Source: Pseudoxanthomonas sp. F37 (lineage in GTDB: Bacteria > Pseudomonadota > Gammaproteobacteria > Xanthomonadales > Xanthomonadaceae). Taken from it: a DNA stretch of 64,000 nt. The DNA lies in assembly GCF_022965755.1 (NCBI RefSeq), contig NZ_CP095187.1:2914001-2978000 (forward strand), in the 5' to 3' direction. This document shows, piece by piece, positions 43,416-53,077 of this stretch. The translations under genes were made by a program, and so were the position numbers. Every line of letters starts with the position of its first letter. Positions within the stretch are counted from its first letter, which is position 1. The notes under the pieces were generated by a model that had not been told where the DNA came from, did no database searches, and was given only the letters and a program-made list of their open reading frames with translations.

Positions 43416-44642
43416 TCAGTCCCCGCGTGCCCCGCCCGCGCCGCGCAGCCGCGCGGGGCCATCCCACGCACGCGTCCACGGAAGCACCTCGTCGATGGGC
43501 AGTGCGGGAGAGAAGTAGTACCCCTGCGCCTGGGCTGCGCCCAGCTCGCGCACCAAGTGGAACTCCTCTTCCGTCTCCACGCCTTCGGCCACCGTGGTCA
43601 TGCCCAGGTCCGTGGCCAGTGCCAGGGTGGATTGCAGGATCTTGCGGCCACGCTCGTTCCTGGCCGCGCCGGCGACGAAGCTGCGGTCGATCTTGAGTTC
43701 GTCGAACGGCAGGTCGCGCAGATTGGCGAGCGAGGAGTGGCCGGTGCCGAAGTCGTCGATGGACAGCGAGATCTTCCGCAGCCTCAAGCGGTTGGCGGTG
43801 TCCAGCTGGGCGCTCGGCTGCACGAACGCCTCCTGTTCGGTGATCTCCAGGGTGAGGTTCTCCAGCGGCGCCTGGAAGCGCAAGGCCAGCGCCACGATGG
43901 ACTCGGTAAGCCTGATGTCGGCCAGCAGTTCGGCGGTGACGTTGACGGACACCGTCCAGGGATGGCCGCGCCCCGTCCATTCGGCGAGATCGGAGATGGC
44001 GGTGATCAGCAGCGTGCTGGACACCTCCTTCATGTGGGCGGCATAGCGCTGCGTCGTGGCCAGGTTGCCCGGCGTCAATATCCCGTGCGTCTGGCTCCGC
44101 CAGCGCGCGAGCGCCTCGAAGCCGACGATCTGCAGGGTCCTGAGGTCGATCTTGGGCTGGTACCAGGGTTCGACGTTCTCCACCGCCACCTGGTCGAGCT
44201 CGGACTCGTACAGTTCCAGAGGCTTGCGCGTGGAAGCCGATGCGGCGGACATGCGAAGGACTTCGCGCAGCGCCAGCTCCAGCTCATTGGGATAGACCGG
44301 CTTGTGCAGCGCGGGGCCTACGCACAGCCCGTGCGCCATCGCCAGCTCCCGGGCCGACGCCACGATGGCCGTCTCCTCCGCGGAGAACAGCAGCAGCCCG
44401 CCCGAATAGCCCAGCGAGGCGATGTTCCGGATGAACTCCACGCCATCCATTCCCGGCATCTGCAGGTCGCACACCACCACGGCGACCCGATCATGGGTCT
44501 GGGCCAGGGACTCCAGCGCGCTGGCGGCATCGTCGTAGACACGGATCGCCTCGATGCCCTGCGCACGCAGCCCCAGGTTCCTCAGCTGCATCTCGACCAC
44601 GCGAAGGGTGATGCGGTCGTCGTCGACCACCACGATTTCCAT
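43416..44642 (-). CDS. Response regulator with EAL cyclic-di-GMP phosphodiesterase domain
   Basis: This 408-residue protein joins an N-terminal receiver (acceptor Asp59 in VVCDLQMPGMDG) to a C-terminal EAL domain. Catalytic marks are intact: EALAR at Glu176, SVNVTAE, LEITEQEAF, SIDDFGTGHSSL, ELKID and VAEGVETEEE, so it should hydrolyse cyclic-di-GMP. I chose the ATG with GGAGG directly upstream; an in-frame ATG at 44660 overlaps the kinase gene. The hybrid kinase upstream is its likely phosphate source. Confidence 0.93.
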   Translation of the reverse strand: MEIVVVDDDRITLRVVEMQLRNLGLRAQGIEAIRVYDDAASALESLAQTHDRVAVVVCDLQMPGMDGVEFIRNIASLGYSGGLLLFSAEETAIVASARELAMAHGLCVGPALHKPVYPNELELALREVLRMSAASASTRKPLELYESELDQVAVENVEPWYQPKIDLRTLQIVGFEALARWRSQTHGILTPGNLATTQRYAAHMKEVSSTLLITAISDLAEWTGRGHPWTVSVNVTAELLADIRLTESIVALALRFQAPLENLTLEITEQEAFVQPSAQLDTANRLRLRKISLSIDDFGTGHSSLANLRDLPFDELKIDRSFVAGAARNERGRKILQSTLALATDLGMTTVAEGVETEEEFHLVRELGAAQAQGYYFSPALPIDEVLPWTRAWDGPARLRGAGGARGD

Positions 44643-44652
44643 GGGAACCTCC

Positions 44653-47600
44653 TTATCCATCGGTTTCTCCTCTCTCTTCCAGTCTCTTGACCGCCTGCGT
44701 GGTTTCGTCCAGCAGCCCCACCGCTTCGCTGAGCAGCATCACCAGTACCTCCTGGCTGAGCGGACCATCGGCGACAAGGGCGGCGCGCTCCAGCTCGGAG
44801 CAGATTTCCGCGAAGGGCAAGGCGCCGACCGCGCGGGAGGACGACTTCAGCCGATGGGCGATGCCCGCGATCGTGGTGACGTCGTCCCTCAGGCTTGCGC
44901 TCTGCAGGTCGAACGTGGCCTGGCGCAGCGACTCCCCGAAGGCCGACAGGAGCTCGGCATGCACGGACTTGTCGCGGCCCACCAGTTGCTCCAGGACGGA
45001 CAGGTCCAGCCTTTCGGCGCCTGCCGGGACGGCGGCCGCCGCCGGGGCGCTGTCGCTGTGGACCGAGGTCAGGCGCGTCAGGGACTCCTGCAGCGACGTC
45101 AGGGTGGTCGGCTTGACCAGGTATTCGTCCGCCTTCAGATCGACCGTGGTCGCCTCCGTACGGATGGCGTTCGCCGTCAGCACGATCACCGGGATATCGC
45201 GGTGCCGGGCATCGGCCTTGAGGTGGCCGATCAGCGTGTAGCCGTCCATGTTGGGCATGTGCAGGTCGGTGATGACGATGGCATACCGCCGCTGCTCCAG
45301 CAGCGCCAGGGCCTCCAGGCCGTCCCCGGCCACATCGGCCACGTACCCGAGCAGTTCGAGCTGCCGCAGGATGACCTTCTGGTTGGTGATGTCGTCCTCG
45401 ACCACGAGCACGCGCCCACGCTGCGCGGGGGCGCTGGCGGCCGCGCCCGGCGCGGGTTTGTCGGCCCCGGGGGGCGCGAGCGGCCAGTCGAATCCGATGC
45501 CCGCGCTGAGGCACACCGCGGACAGGAGGGCGCGCTGCCTCAGGATGGAGGCATCCAGCACCACGGTGCCGTCGTCTATCCGCCGCGGCGAACGCCTGCG
45601 TCCGCGCGTGACCACCAGCCGGGCCACGCCGGCGACCCCATCCATGCAGGGCGGCAGCATCAACCAGCCCCGGGCCTTGTAGTCCGCGCCGTGCAGGAGC
45701 AGCGCATCGGGGTGGGACGCAAGCACCTTGGCCGCCAGCTCCAGGCTGGGGACCTGGCGGGCGCTCGCGCCCGCGTAGCGCAGGTACGAGCAGACATCGT
45801 CGGCGTCGTACACCGCGCTCTGCGTCACCAGCACCTCCAGGCCGTCCAGCCTGAGGTTCAACGAGGGCGACTGGCTCACGCCCGAGACCGGAATGCGCGC
45901 GTAGAACGTCGATCCCACGTCCAGCTGGCTGGTGGCCCAGATGGATCCGCCCATCAGGTCGACCAGTTGCTTGCAGATGGCCAGCCCCAGACCGGTGCCG
46001 CCGAACCGGCGCGTGGTGGAAGCCTCGGCCTGGGTGAACACATGGAACAGGCGGTCCATGTTTTCCGCGGAAATGCCTATCCCGTTGTCGGCCACGGTGA
46101 CCAGCAGCCAGCCGTTGTCGTCGCGGTCTTCCTCTATCGCGAACCTCACGCGCCCGCGCTTGGCGCGACTGCCGCTGAACTTGATCGCATTGCCCAGCAG
46201 ATTGAAGAAGACCTGCCTCATCCTCACCGGATCGGCCAGCACCGTCTCGGGCAGGCCCGGGGAGATGTAGAGGTTGACGTCCACGCCCTTGGCGACCGCC
46301 TCGGCATTGAGGGTCTCGCAGACGGACTCGGCAAGCGGCTCGAGCGCCGTGGGCTGGCGCACGATCTCCAGCCGGCCGGCCTCGATCTTCGAGAAATCCA
46401 GGATGTCGTCGATCAGCCGCAGCAGGTTGGTGGCCGATTCGTGGATCGTCTTCAACGCATCGTTCTGCCGGCTGCCCAGCTCGCTTCGGGAAAGCACCTC
46501 CACCATGCCCAGCACGCCGTTCATGGGCGTGCGTATCTCATGGCTCATCGAGGCCAGGAACGCGGATTTGGCCCGGCTGGCGGATTCGGCCTGTTGCTTG
46601 GCCGCCTGCAGCTCCGCCGTGCGCTGCGCGACGATCCGCTCCAGGTCTTCGTTGAGCGTGCGCAGTTCGCGCTCGGCCAGCTTCTGGTCGCTGATGTCCA
46701 GGGCAACGCCCTGCATCGACCCGGCATGCTCGCCGTCGGAGGGGAACATCCTCCCGATGATCGACACCCAGCGCACGTCGCCGGACGTGGCGGGCACCCT
46801 CACCTCCACGCGGAATTCCTGCTCGGCCTGCAGGACGTGGCGCAGTTCCCTGTCCTTGGCCTCCCGCTCGTCGGCGTGTATCCGCTCCAGGAATTCCAGA
46901 TAGCCGATGGAACCCGTGGGCGCCACCCCGAACATCTCGGCGCACCGGTCCGACCAGACGATCCGGCGCTGCTCCCTGTTCCAGCTCCAGGTCCCCAGGC
47001 CGGCGGCCCGCAGGGCCAGGCGAAGGCTCTGTTCGCTGTTCTCCAGGGCGATCTGCGCCGCACGGCGTGCGGTGATGTCCCGGAAGTAGACCGACAGCTC
47101 GCCCTCGTGCGGGTAGGCGCGCACTTCGAACCACGCCTGGAGCGGTGGGTAGAAAGCGACGAATTCGCGGGCCGTATCGGTCCGCACGGCTTCTTCGTAC
47201 TGCGCCTGGAACTCGCTTCCCACGGCTTCCGGAAACGCATCCCAGATGTTGTAGCCGAGCAGCTTCCCTCGATGCTCGTGCAGCAGCCGTTCGGCCTGGC
47301 GGTTCACGTAGCGGAAGGCGAAGTTGCGGTCCAGCTGGAAGAACGCGTCGGTGATGCTCTCCAGGGTGTTGGTCAGCCGGGCCGCCACGTTGGCCATCTG
47401 CTGCTCGGCGCGGTAGCGCGCCGAGGAATCCAGGAAGGCGCCGCGGATGTACGCCACGTTGCCCGCGGCGTCCCGCTCGGCCGTTCCCACGCAGCGCACC
47501 CAGATGCGCTCGCCGATGGCCGAGATGATCTCGAACTCCTCGTCGATGGGGGTGCCATCCATCTCGCACGAGGCGAAGGCTTGGATCAGGTGGTTGCGCC

Positions 47601-48213
47601 ATTCCGGGGCGATGAACTGCACCGCCTGCTCGGGCGTCGGGTGGGTGCCCTCGGGCATGCCATGGATTTCGGCCACCTGGCCCGACCAGGTGATCTGGCG
47701 TGCGCGCACGTCGTACTGCCACCCGCCGAACCGGACCATCCGGCTGGCGAAGCGCGCCAGGGCGGACACCTCGTCGGCCTGTCGCTGCGCCAGCTTCTGC
47801 GCGGTGATGTCTTCGTGCACGACCAGCACATGCGGTGCCGCCGTGCCCGCGCCGGACGTGAAACAGGACGCGCGTGCGACGAACCAGCGTGGCCGGTCGG
47901 GGGTATCGCAGGGGTATTCCAGCTGGAAGCCGCCCGAGCCCGCCTGCACCACCTCGGCGAACAGCTCGACGAACTTGCGCGCGTACGGGTCGCCGGAGGC
48001 AGCAGCGCGCTTGCAGACCAGCAGGTAGTCGGCGCCCTCGGCGACGGCGCCCGGATCGATGCCCGCGCCGTGCGAGGCCTGCTTCCACGCCTGATTGGCG
48101 AACAGCAAGGTGCCGGACGCGCCCACGATGCAGGCCGGGTGGGGCAGAGCGTCCAGCGCCGCGCGTGCCAGATCCTGGTGCAGTGCCATGAGTGATGTCG
48201 CCGCCGCGTCCAT
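44653..48213 (-). CDS. Hybrid sensor histidine kinase with PAS repeats, receiver and HPt domain
   Basis: This 1186-residue protein has no clear membrane segment, so it probably senses a cytoplasmic signal. About four PAS domains fill residues 12-520. A HisKA helix carries His558 in SMSHEIRTPMNGV. An ATPase domain (about 660-775) has LLGNAIKFS, DNGIGI and FGGTGLGLAI. A degenerate receiver-like stretch (about 790-905) precedes an intact receiver with Asp983 in ITDLHMPNMDG. An HPt domain has His1120 in GIAHRLKSSSRAVG. It can run a full His-Asp-His relay and end on the two downstream regulators. Confidence 0.94.
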   Translation of the reverse strand: MDAAATSLMALHQDLARAALDALPHPACIVGASGTLLFANQAWKQASHGAGIDPGAVAEGADYLLVCKRAAASGDPYARKFVELFAEVVQAGSGGFQLEYPCDTPDRPRWFVARASCFTSGAGTAAPHVLVVHEDITAQKLAQRQADEVSALARFASRMVRFGGWQYDVRARQITWSGQVAEIHGMPEGTHPTPEQAVQFIAPEWRNHLIQAFASCEMDGTPIDEEFEIISAIGERIWVRCVGTAERDAAGNVAYIRGAFLDSSARYRAEQQMANVAARLTNTLESITDAFFQLDRNFAFRYVNRQAERLLHEHRGKLLGYNIWDAFPEAVGSEFQAQYEEAVRTDTAREFVAFYPPLQAWFEVRAYPHEGELSVYFRDITARRAAQIALENSEQSLRLALRAAGLGTWSWNREQRRIVWSDRCAEMFGVAPTGSIGYLEFLERIHADEREAKDRELRHVLQAEQEFRVEVRVPATSGDVRWVSIIGRMFPSDGEHAGSMQGVALDISDQKLAERELRTLNEDLERIVAQRTAELQAAKQQAESASRAKSAFLASMSHEIRTPMNGVLGMVEVLSRSELGSRQNDALKTIHESATNLLRLIDDILDFSKIEAGRLEIVRQPTALEPLAESVCETLNAEAVAKGVDVNLYISPGLPETVLADPVRMRQVFFNLLGNAIKFSGSRAKRGRVRFAIEEDRDDNGWLLVTVADNGIGISAENMDRLFHVFTQAEASTTRRFGGTGLGLAICKQLVDLMGGSIWATSQLDVGSTFYARIPVSGVSQSPSLNLRLDGLEVLVTQSAVYDADDVCSYLRYAGASARQVPSLELAAKVLASHPDALLLHGADYKARGWLMLPPCMDGVAGVARLVVTRGRRRSPRRIDDGTVVLDASILRQRALLSAVCLSAGIGFDWPLAPPGADKPAPGAAASAPAQRGRVLVVEDDITNQKVILRQLELLGYVADVAGDGLEALALLEQRRYAIVITDLHMPNMDGYTLIGHLKADARHRDIPVIVLTANAIRTEATTVDLKADEYLVKPTTLTSLQESLTRLTSVHSDSAPAAAAVPAGAERLDLSVLEQLVGRDKSVHAELLSAFGESLRQATFDLQSASLRDDVTTIAGIAHRLKSSSRAVGALPFAEICSELERAALVADGPLSQEVLVMLLSEAVGLLDETTQAVKRLEERGETDG

Positions 48214-48277
48214 GAACTAGCGTGGAAGCAAGCCTGTGGCTTCAGACGGTAGCGGAGTGTGATGAGTCGCCTTGAAA

Positions 48278-48293
48278 TGTGACGCGCATCGCA
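48278..48293. promoter_or_regulatory. Possible CRP/Clp-type site before the hybrid kinase
   Basis: The sequence TGTGA-N6-TCGCA matches nine of ten positions of the CRP/Clp consensus TGTGA-N6-TCACA. It lies about 65 bases upstream of the kinase start. In Xanthomonas the Clp protein binds such sites and responds to cyclic-di-GMP, which would suit this operon. One such match in 64 kb can arise by chance. Confidence 0.3.
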
Positions 48294-48411
48294 AAGCGAT
48301 CTGAATGATGAGCAGCATGAAAACCCGCAGGCGGTCAGGGGAGGTCCGCGCCACTCATCATCGGCCTGCATCCCTGATGCTTTAGGCCATGCCCCCATCG
48401 GGCGTGCCCGC

Positions 48412-48627
48412 CTATGTCCCGCGCTTGGCCCGGTGATACGCCACCAGCGCGTTCGCATGGCCGTGGCCCATCTTGTGGTCGGTCTTCAGCACGGCCACCT
48501 GCTCCATGTGCTTGCGCTCGCCCAGGGCGTCCAACACCGTGAACCAGTGTTCCACCGGCTTGCCGTACTGCTTCTCGATGGAGGGGAAGTAGGAAGCCGG
48601 GCCTTTCGCCTTCTCGTTCGTCGTCAT
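48412..48627 (-). CDS. DUF4287 small protein
   Basis: This 71-residue protein has the DUF4287 core ASYFPSIEKQYGKPVEHWF followed by a helical, His- and Lys-rich part (DHKMGHGHANALVAYHRAK). The family has no known function and is common in proteobacteria and actinobacteria. I chose the start MTTNEKAKGPAS because it matches the family size; a longer in-frame start is unlikely. It stands between the kinase promoter region and the alpha/beta hydrolase. Confidence 0.85.
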   Translation of the reverse strand: MTTNEKAKGPASYFPSIEKQYGKPVEHWFTVLDALGERKHMEQVAVLKTDHKMGHGHANALVAYHRAKRGT

Positions 48628-48802
48628 GCATCGTTCCTCGTGATGGGGTGGAGCCGCGGTCGACGGGCTGGCACGCTTGCCCCGCCCTTGCCTGTCCGAC
48701 GAAGCAGCAGGCATCGGATCGACATGACGCCGGCACGCGGTCTGCGCCCGCGCACGCGCCGCACGGCCCCGCATCGCGGGGCCGCTTCGGACCGGACATC
48801 GA

Positions 48803-49570
48803 TTATTCGCTGGCCCGGCCCGCGTCCCGGGCTGCACGGTCAATCGTGTCGGCGACCACCTTGGGCTGGGTCATGAAGACCGCGTGGCTGGCGGACACCT
48901 TGGTGATGCGCGCGTTGATGCGTTCGGCCATGTGGATGAGCATGGCCTGGTCGAAGGCCTTGTCTTCGGTGGCGATCACCGCCCAGCTGGGTTTGCTGCG
49001 CCAGGCCGCGTTCGTCAGCACGGTGCCGAACGCGGACATGTTGATGGGCACCTGCGAGTCGCGCAGGAAGGCGGCATCGGCATCGGTGGTGTCGTGGGCG
49101 AAGCCGGCCTTGAACTTGTCCGGACGGATGAAGCCGAAGCCATCGCCGGAGGTGTCGATCACGAACTCGGGCGTGGGCGCGAAGCCGGTGTACTGCTGGG
49201 CCGTGGTTTCGCCGGCGTCCGGCGCCAGCGCGGACACGTATACCAGGCCGGCCACCTTGTCGTGCACGCCGGCCTGGGTGATGACCGTGCCGCCCCAGGA
49301 ATGCCCCACCAGGATGGCGGGCCCGTCCTGGCGGTCCAGCACGCGGCGGGTGGCCTGCACGTCGTCGGCGAGCGAGGTCAGCGGATTCTGCACGATCGAG
49401 ACGCGGTAACCGCGCGCGGTCAGGTCGTCGTAGACCGGGCGCCAGCCGGCCCCGTCGGCAAAGGCGCCATGCACCAGTACGACATTCCGCACGGCGTCGC
49501 CGGCCTGTGCAGCGGGTGAAAAGGGGGCGGCCAGGGCGGCCGCGAGCAGAACGGGGATCAGCTTGAACAT
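48803..49570 (-). CDS. Exported alpha/beta hydrolase
   Basis: This 255-residue protein has a signal peptide (MFKLIPVLLAAALAAPFSPA). The alpha/beta-hydrolase core has the oxyanion-region motif VLVHGAFADGAGW, the nucleophile Ser91 in LVGHSWGGTV and the catalytic His in KVSASHAVFMTQP. Related proteins are esterases or lactonases; no substrate can be given. It would act in the periplasm. It is monocistronic as far as seen. Confidence 0.92.
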   Translation of the reverse strand: MFKLIPVLLAAALAAPFSPAAQAGDAVRNVVLVHGAFADGAGWRPVYDDLTARGYRVSIVQNPLTSLADDVQATRRVLDRQDGPAILVGHSWGGTVITQAGVHDKVAGLVYVSALAPDAGETTAQQYTGFAPTPEFVIDTSGDGFGFIRPDKFKAGFAHDTTDADAAFLRDSQVPINMSAFGTVLTNAAWRSKPSWAVIATEDKAFDQAMLIHMAERINARITKVSASHAVFMTQPKVVADTIDRAARDAGRASE

Positions 49571-49800
49571 GGACGTGTCCTTGGCAGGGGTGGGTGTGCG
49601 GCCGTCGGCCGGCAGGGCTACTGTGCGGCGCACGCCAGGACTATGGGCCACCTAACGTCCGGTAAACTTGACCAATCGTGCGATCCTCCTCCACCCCATC
49701 TCCCACCGGTCGGTCACCCACCGGCCGGACCGCATGCCTGCCCCGCGTTCGCCACGCGTTCGCCACGCTTGGCGCCGCACGGAGAAGATCCCGGGCCAGC

Positions 49801-49822
49801 GCCGGAGTTCTTCCTGCACCTC
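49801..49822 (+). repeat. Left copy of a 22-bp direct repeat flanking the effector-like module
   Basis: The sequence matches 53091-53112 at 21 of 22 positions and is in the same orientation. Similarity fades outward but reaches 26 of 30 over 49791-49820. The right copy is half of a rho-independent terminator, so this may be a decayed terminator duplicate. The two copies bracket the three-gene module at 49861-52883. Confidence 0.7.
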
Positions 49823-49860
49823 GCGCCGCGCGCTCCTCATCCGCAGACGCGCGGGCGTCC

Positions 49861-50424
49861 TCAGGGTGTTCCCCTGCGCCTTGCCGCACGGTACTGCCCT
49901 TTGTCACCGGTACGCATTCCACCGGGATCGGCGTGGGTGCAGACGACACCCCCGCATATCACCGCATCGGAAGCGTAGAAGGCCTGCACGACCGGCACGG
50001 CGTCTTCGTAGCGTTGCAGTTCGTCCTTTGTGACGGCCAGTTCGCGGCGGTAGTAGCCCAGCACCATCCAGGCCACCAACAGCACCAGCAGCAGGGTCGT
50101 GCCGGTGACGGCGAGCCATAGCCATACCGTCCTGCCCATACCGCGCACCTGCGCGGACGTGGCCGATACGGCGTGGCCGTACTCGGCGGCCACGGGAGCA
50201 ACCGCTTCGCGGGCATCCTGCGCGATCCGCGCGCCGGCCCCCTCCACGATAGCCGCCAGGTCGCGGCGGAACTGGCCTGCCTCCTGCCGCAACGACTGCA
50301 CGTGTTCGATGATCGTCGCCCTCATGCGCGTCTCACGCTGGACCATTTCGGCGCGCAGCATCATCAGCGCCTTGATGGCCTCGGCTGGCGTCGCGGTGGC
50401 GGGGACAGCGTTGAGGTCTTCCAT
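49861..50424 (-). CDS. Coiled-coil single-pass membrane protein of unknown function
   Basis: This 187-residue protein has a helical, probably coiled-coil N-terminal part (about 12-90) and one transmembrane segment (about 100-124, TVWLWLAVTGTTLLLVLLVAW). A short C-terminal tail has a Cys pair (VICGGVVCTH). GGAG precedes the ATG. It is last in a three-gene run after the lipoprotein and the transpeptidase-like protein. A role in immunity or secretion of the neighbour is conceivable but not shown by sequence. Confidence 0.72.
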   Translation of the reverse strand: MEDLNAVPATATPAEAIKALMMLRAEMVQRETRMRATIIEHVQSLRQEAGQFRRDLAAIVEGAGARIAQDAREAVAPVAAEYGHAVSATSAQVRGMGRTVWLWLAVTGTTLLLVLLVAWMVLGYYRRELAVTKDELQRYEDAVPVVQAFYASDAVICGGVVCTHADPGGMRTGDKGQYRAARRRGTP

Positions 50425-50475
50425 GACAACTCCTTGTTCTCGACTTCCGTGTGGATGCGATGTCCCGGTGATGGG

Positions 50476-51843
50476 CTAGCGCGCCGTCTGCCGGTCCTGC
50501 GCGAGGGCCTGCTCGGCCGCCTGGTGCTGGGCGAGCCATTGGTTTCCCTGTGCTTCCATGTGCCGGCCTTCGGCGGAGCGCGCAAACTCGGTGACCACTC
50601 GATCAGCCGAGGCGGCATCACCTGACCGGATCGCCGCAAGGTAGTCAACCACTGCTTGATCGCTCAGATAACCCGCCTGGGGCGGACGTTGGCGTTGCCC
50701 GTGCTCAGCCGGAGCCTCAGGCCTCTGGTGGGGTTGCCGCTCCCGTGGCTCATTCCCTCGCTCATCACCCCGGTTGACGCCATGAAGCAAGCCGCCCTCT
50801 GTCGACGTGAGGACGTACTGCCAACGGGTTTGTTGGGGATTGGCCCGGGCCGCATTGTTGAAAGCCAGATAGTCCTCTGGGTGGATCGTCTGGCAACCGG
50901 CCGAATCGGTATTCGCCCGGGAGCCACTATGAATCTTGAAGCTTGTATTCAGGTCCTGCACGCCGTTGATATCGTTCTGGGTGAACCAGCCATCTCCATT
51001 GCTGTCACGCTGCACGCGATGTGCGTCTCGCGGCGGCCTCATCTGCTCGACTGAAGGTCTGAATGCACCAGTTGTCATGGCCAACCGCGGATTCGGATGG
51101 TCGGCATGCGCCATCTCGATGGTCCCATCGGCCAGTCTGCCCATATCACTGATGCCATCCCGGTTAACGTCCTCGCCCTCGCTTCGCCGCCATGCCACAT
51201 TGGCGTATGGCGTGTGCTCGCGGCGCGGACCAGGTTCTGCACGTTCGTCATACTGTGCGGTCGGCTCGGTGCTCGCGCGATCGGCGATGAACACGTGCCG
51301 CTCGCCATTCGCCTGCTTTCGAAGCACGACGATATGGTCGTCATAGACCCCCGTCCCGCGCGAGTCACGATCACCCATGGAGGCCAGCGTGGATGTTTCC
51401 CTGCGCAGCCCAAGCAACACACTCTCCTCGTTCTGCAATGCATCCTTCGCCGCCTGGCTTCCTCGCGCCTCCACGATGCTGGCATAGACGTCAAACTTCT
51501 GCGCATTGGTCAGGCCAACCAGTTCATTGGGCTGGTCGATCTCACGACCGTTGTAGTCCGGGACCCTGGGGGGCTGCCCGGCCCGCCGCAAACGCTCGAG
51601 TACGGGGACCAGTTCCGGCGACCGCAACCGATCGGACTGATGAATCTCATCAATCTGTTCGCGTGCACCAACGGACACATACCGATCCAATGCCTCCTGC
51701 ACGACCCTGCGCTCTCCCGCCCTTTCGATTTCAAGCAGTTGCAATGCCCGATCGGGTTGGCCTTGGCGCATCTGTGCAATCACTCGATCCGCGGCGACAC
51801 GGATGTCGATGTCCGTTACATCGGTACGATAGGGGTTGGTCAT
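50476..51843 (-). CDS. L,D-transpeptidase-like putative effector with calcium-loop motifs
   Basis: This 455-residue protein starts MTNPYRTDVTDIDI after a good GGAGG. A helical N-terminus (1-150) leads to a region with two EF-hand-like loops (DVNRDGISD at 226-234, DSNGDGWFTQND at 280-291). The segment IHSGSRANTDSAGCQTI follows (His305, Cys317), which recalls the His...Ser-x-Gly-Cys active site of YkuD-type L,D-transpeptidases. The tail is rich in Gln and Arg. It has no signal peptide, so if it attacks cell walls it would need a dedicated secretion system. I see no XVIPCD type IV effector motif. The function is an inference. Confidence 0.7.
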   Translation of the reverse strand: MTNPYRTDVTDIDIRVAADRVIAQMRQGQPDRALQLLEIERAGERRVVQEALDRYVSVGAREQIDEIHQSDRLRSPELVPVLERLRRAGQPPRVPDYNGREIDQPNELVGLTNAQKFDVYASIVEARGSQAAKDALQNEESVLLGLRRETSTLASMGDRDSRGTGVYDDHIVVLRKQANGERHVFIADRASTEPTAQYDERAEPGPRREHTPYANVAWRRSEGEDVNRDGISDMGRLADGTIEMAHADHPNPRLAMTTGAFRPSVEQMRPPRDAHRVQRDSNGDGWFTQNDINGVQDLNTSFKIHSGSRANTDSAGCQTIHPEDYLAFNNAARANPQQTRWQYVLTSTEGGLLHGVNRGDERGNEPRERQPHQRPEAPAEHGQRQRPPQAGYLSDQAVVDYLAAIRSGDAASADRVVTEFARSAEGRHMEAQGNQWLAQHQAAEQALAQDRQTAR

Positions 51844-51860
51844 CGTTCTGGCCTCCTTGG

Positions 51861-52883
51861 CTATTGGATGTCCTCGTCCACGAACGGATCTTGGCGTCCG
51901 TCCTGCGCTTGACCGTCCTTGCCGCACCTCATGTCCGGTCGCAGCGGATCGCAGAAGGACTGGGGCCACAGACTTGCAGGGACTCGCTGCCGCCGCTCGA
52001 AGTCGCGCCCGTTCCAGACCGCGAACCCGAGATGCAACCGATCCCCGAATCGCCGGCTATCGGAGACCCAGTCAGGCATGGGGACTGGATCATGGCCGTG
52101 GTCTCGTGCACGCCCAGGATGCGAGGCATCCCTCAGGTTTATCGTCCATCGCAAAACAGGAACGCGCGCAAGTTTCTGAGTATCCAGATACGGCCGGAAT
52201 GGCGCGGTCAGTACTTGCTCGGACGAAGTCAGCGCGGGTGCCGCGAGGTACTCCTGGGTGACGTCCAACAATCGTCCGGCCGACGACCACTTGTATATGC
52301 GCGTTTCGGCATGTGCCGACCGACACGCAGGTACATTGACGACATATTCGCCTTCTGGCGCCACGTCCGGCTGATCATCGATACAGTTGAACGGACCTAT
52401 CACCAGATAGACACTGTCCGATGGATCATTTCCCTCGAACGAGCGCAGCAGTATGCCTTCCAGAATGTCGACATTGGCGATGAAGTCCGGGCCCGCACCC
52501 CGGCCCGGCAATGCGGCGTAGGGTTGAGGCCTGCGCGCAGACTCGGTTCGGACGTTCAGGGGAACGAAGATGTGCTCTTCCGGAATTGCGGCGAGGACCT
52601 CAGCAAGATGGCGCGGGAGCAATCCGAAACATGCCCTGTTGACCCCCCCCAATCTCGTCATGCCGCTGTCGTCCTCTGGATCTTCCGGACATCGTTCCGC
52701 ACCCATGCTCCTTTCCACCGCGTAAGGAACCCACGGGGTGGGTGTCTTGTGCGGGGGCGGCGGGTTCTCCGAGAAGAGCGGCACGGAGGTCGGCGATTCC
52801 GCACCACGAAGATGGTCGGCTGCAGAACTGCAGGCGTTGCTGACTGTGAGTACTGCGAGGCTCACAAACAACTTTCCGCGCAC
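51861..52883 (-). CDS. Putative lipoprotein, possible immunity partner
   Basis: This 340-residue protein has a lipoprotein-type signal, MRGKLFVSLAVLTVSNACSS, when started at the GTG with AGGAGG six bases upstream; a TTG at 52904 would add seven residues. The mature part is rich in Pro, Arg and Asp, with several Cys, and shows no known domain. It ends 17 bases before the transpeptidase-like gene. Lipoproteins placed this way protect Xanthomonadaceae from their own cell-wall-degrading type IV effectors, which is the basis for the suggested role. Confidence 0.68.
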   Translation of the reverse strand: MRGKLFVSLAVLTVSNACSSAADHLRGAESPTSVPLFSENPPPPHKTPTPWVPYAVERSMGAERCPEDPEDDSGMTRLGGVNRACFGLLPRHLAEVLAAIPEEHIFVPLNVRTESARRPQPYAALPGRGAGPDFIANVDILEGILLRSFEGNDPSDSVYLVIGPFNCIDDQPDVAPEGEYVVNVPACRSAHAETRIYKWSSAGRLLDVTQEYLAAPALTSSEQVLTAPFRPYLDTQKLARVPVLRWTINLRDASHPGRARDHGHDPVPMPDWVSDSRRFGDRLHLGFAVWNGRDFERRQRVPASLWPQSFCDPLRPDMRCGKDGQAQDGRQDPFVDEDIQ

Positions 52884-53077
52884 GGGCAACCTCCTGTTGG
52901 CCAACCAGACTTCCAGATCATTGAAGCGGGGCGAGCTGAGACAGCGCGCGCCGCACCCTATCCATACTCTTCATTCGCGAAATTCATCCTTTTCAGGGCA
53001 TTCAATGGTGGACGCCTGCATCCTGGAGAGATCGACGAGAAAAACTCACATGCGACTACATCGTGGCAACAAGAAAA

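Noticed and set aside
49652-49840. Small basic minus-strand frame of 62 codons next to the left direct repeat
   Set aside because: Arg-rich chance frame without a ribosome-binding site; it overlaps the repeat and the intergenic region.
50476-51843. XVIPCD-type Xanthomonas type IV effector
   Set aside because: The C-terminus is Gln-rich but the conserved XVIPCD motifs are not seen, so I kept only the weaker effector-like call.
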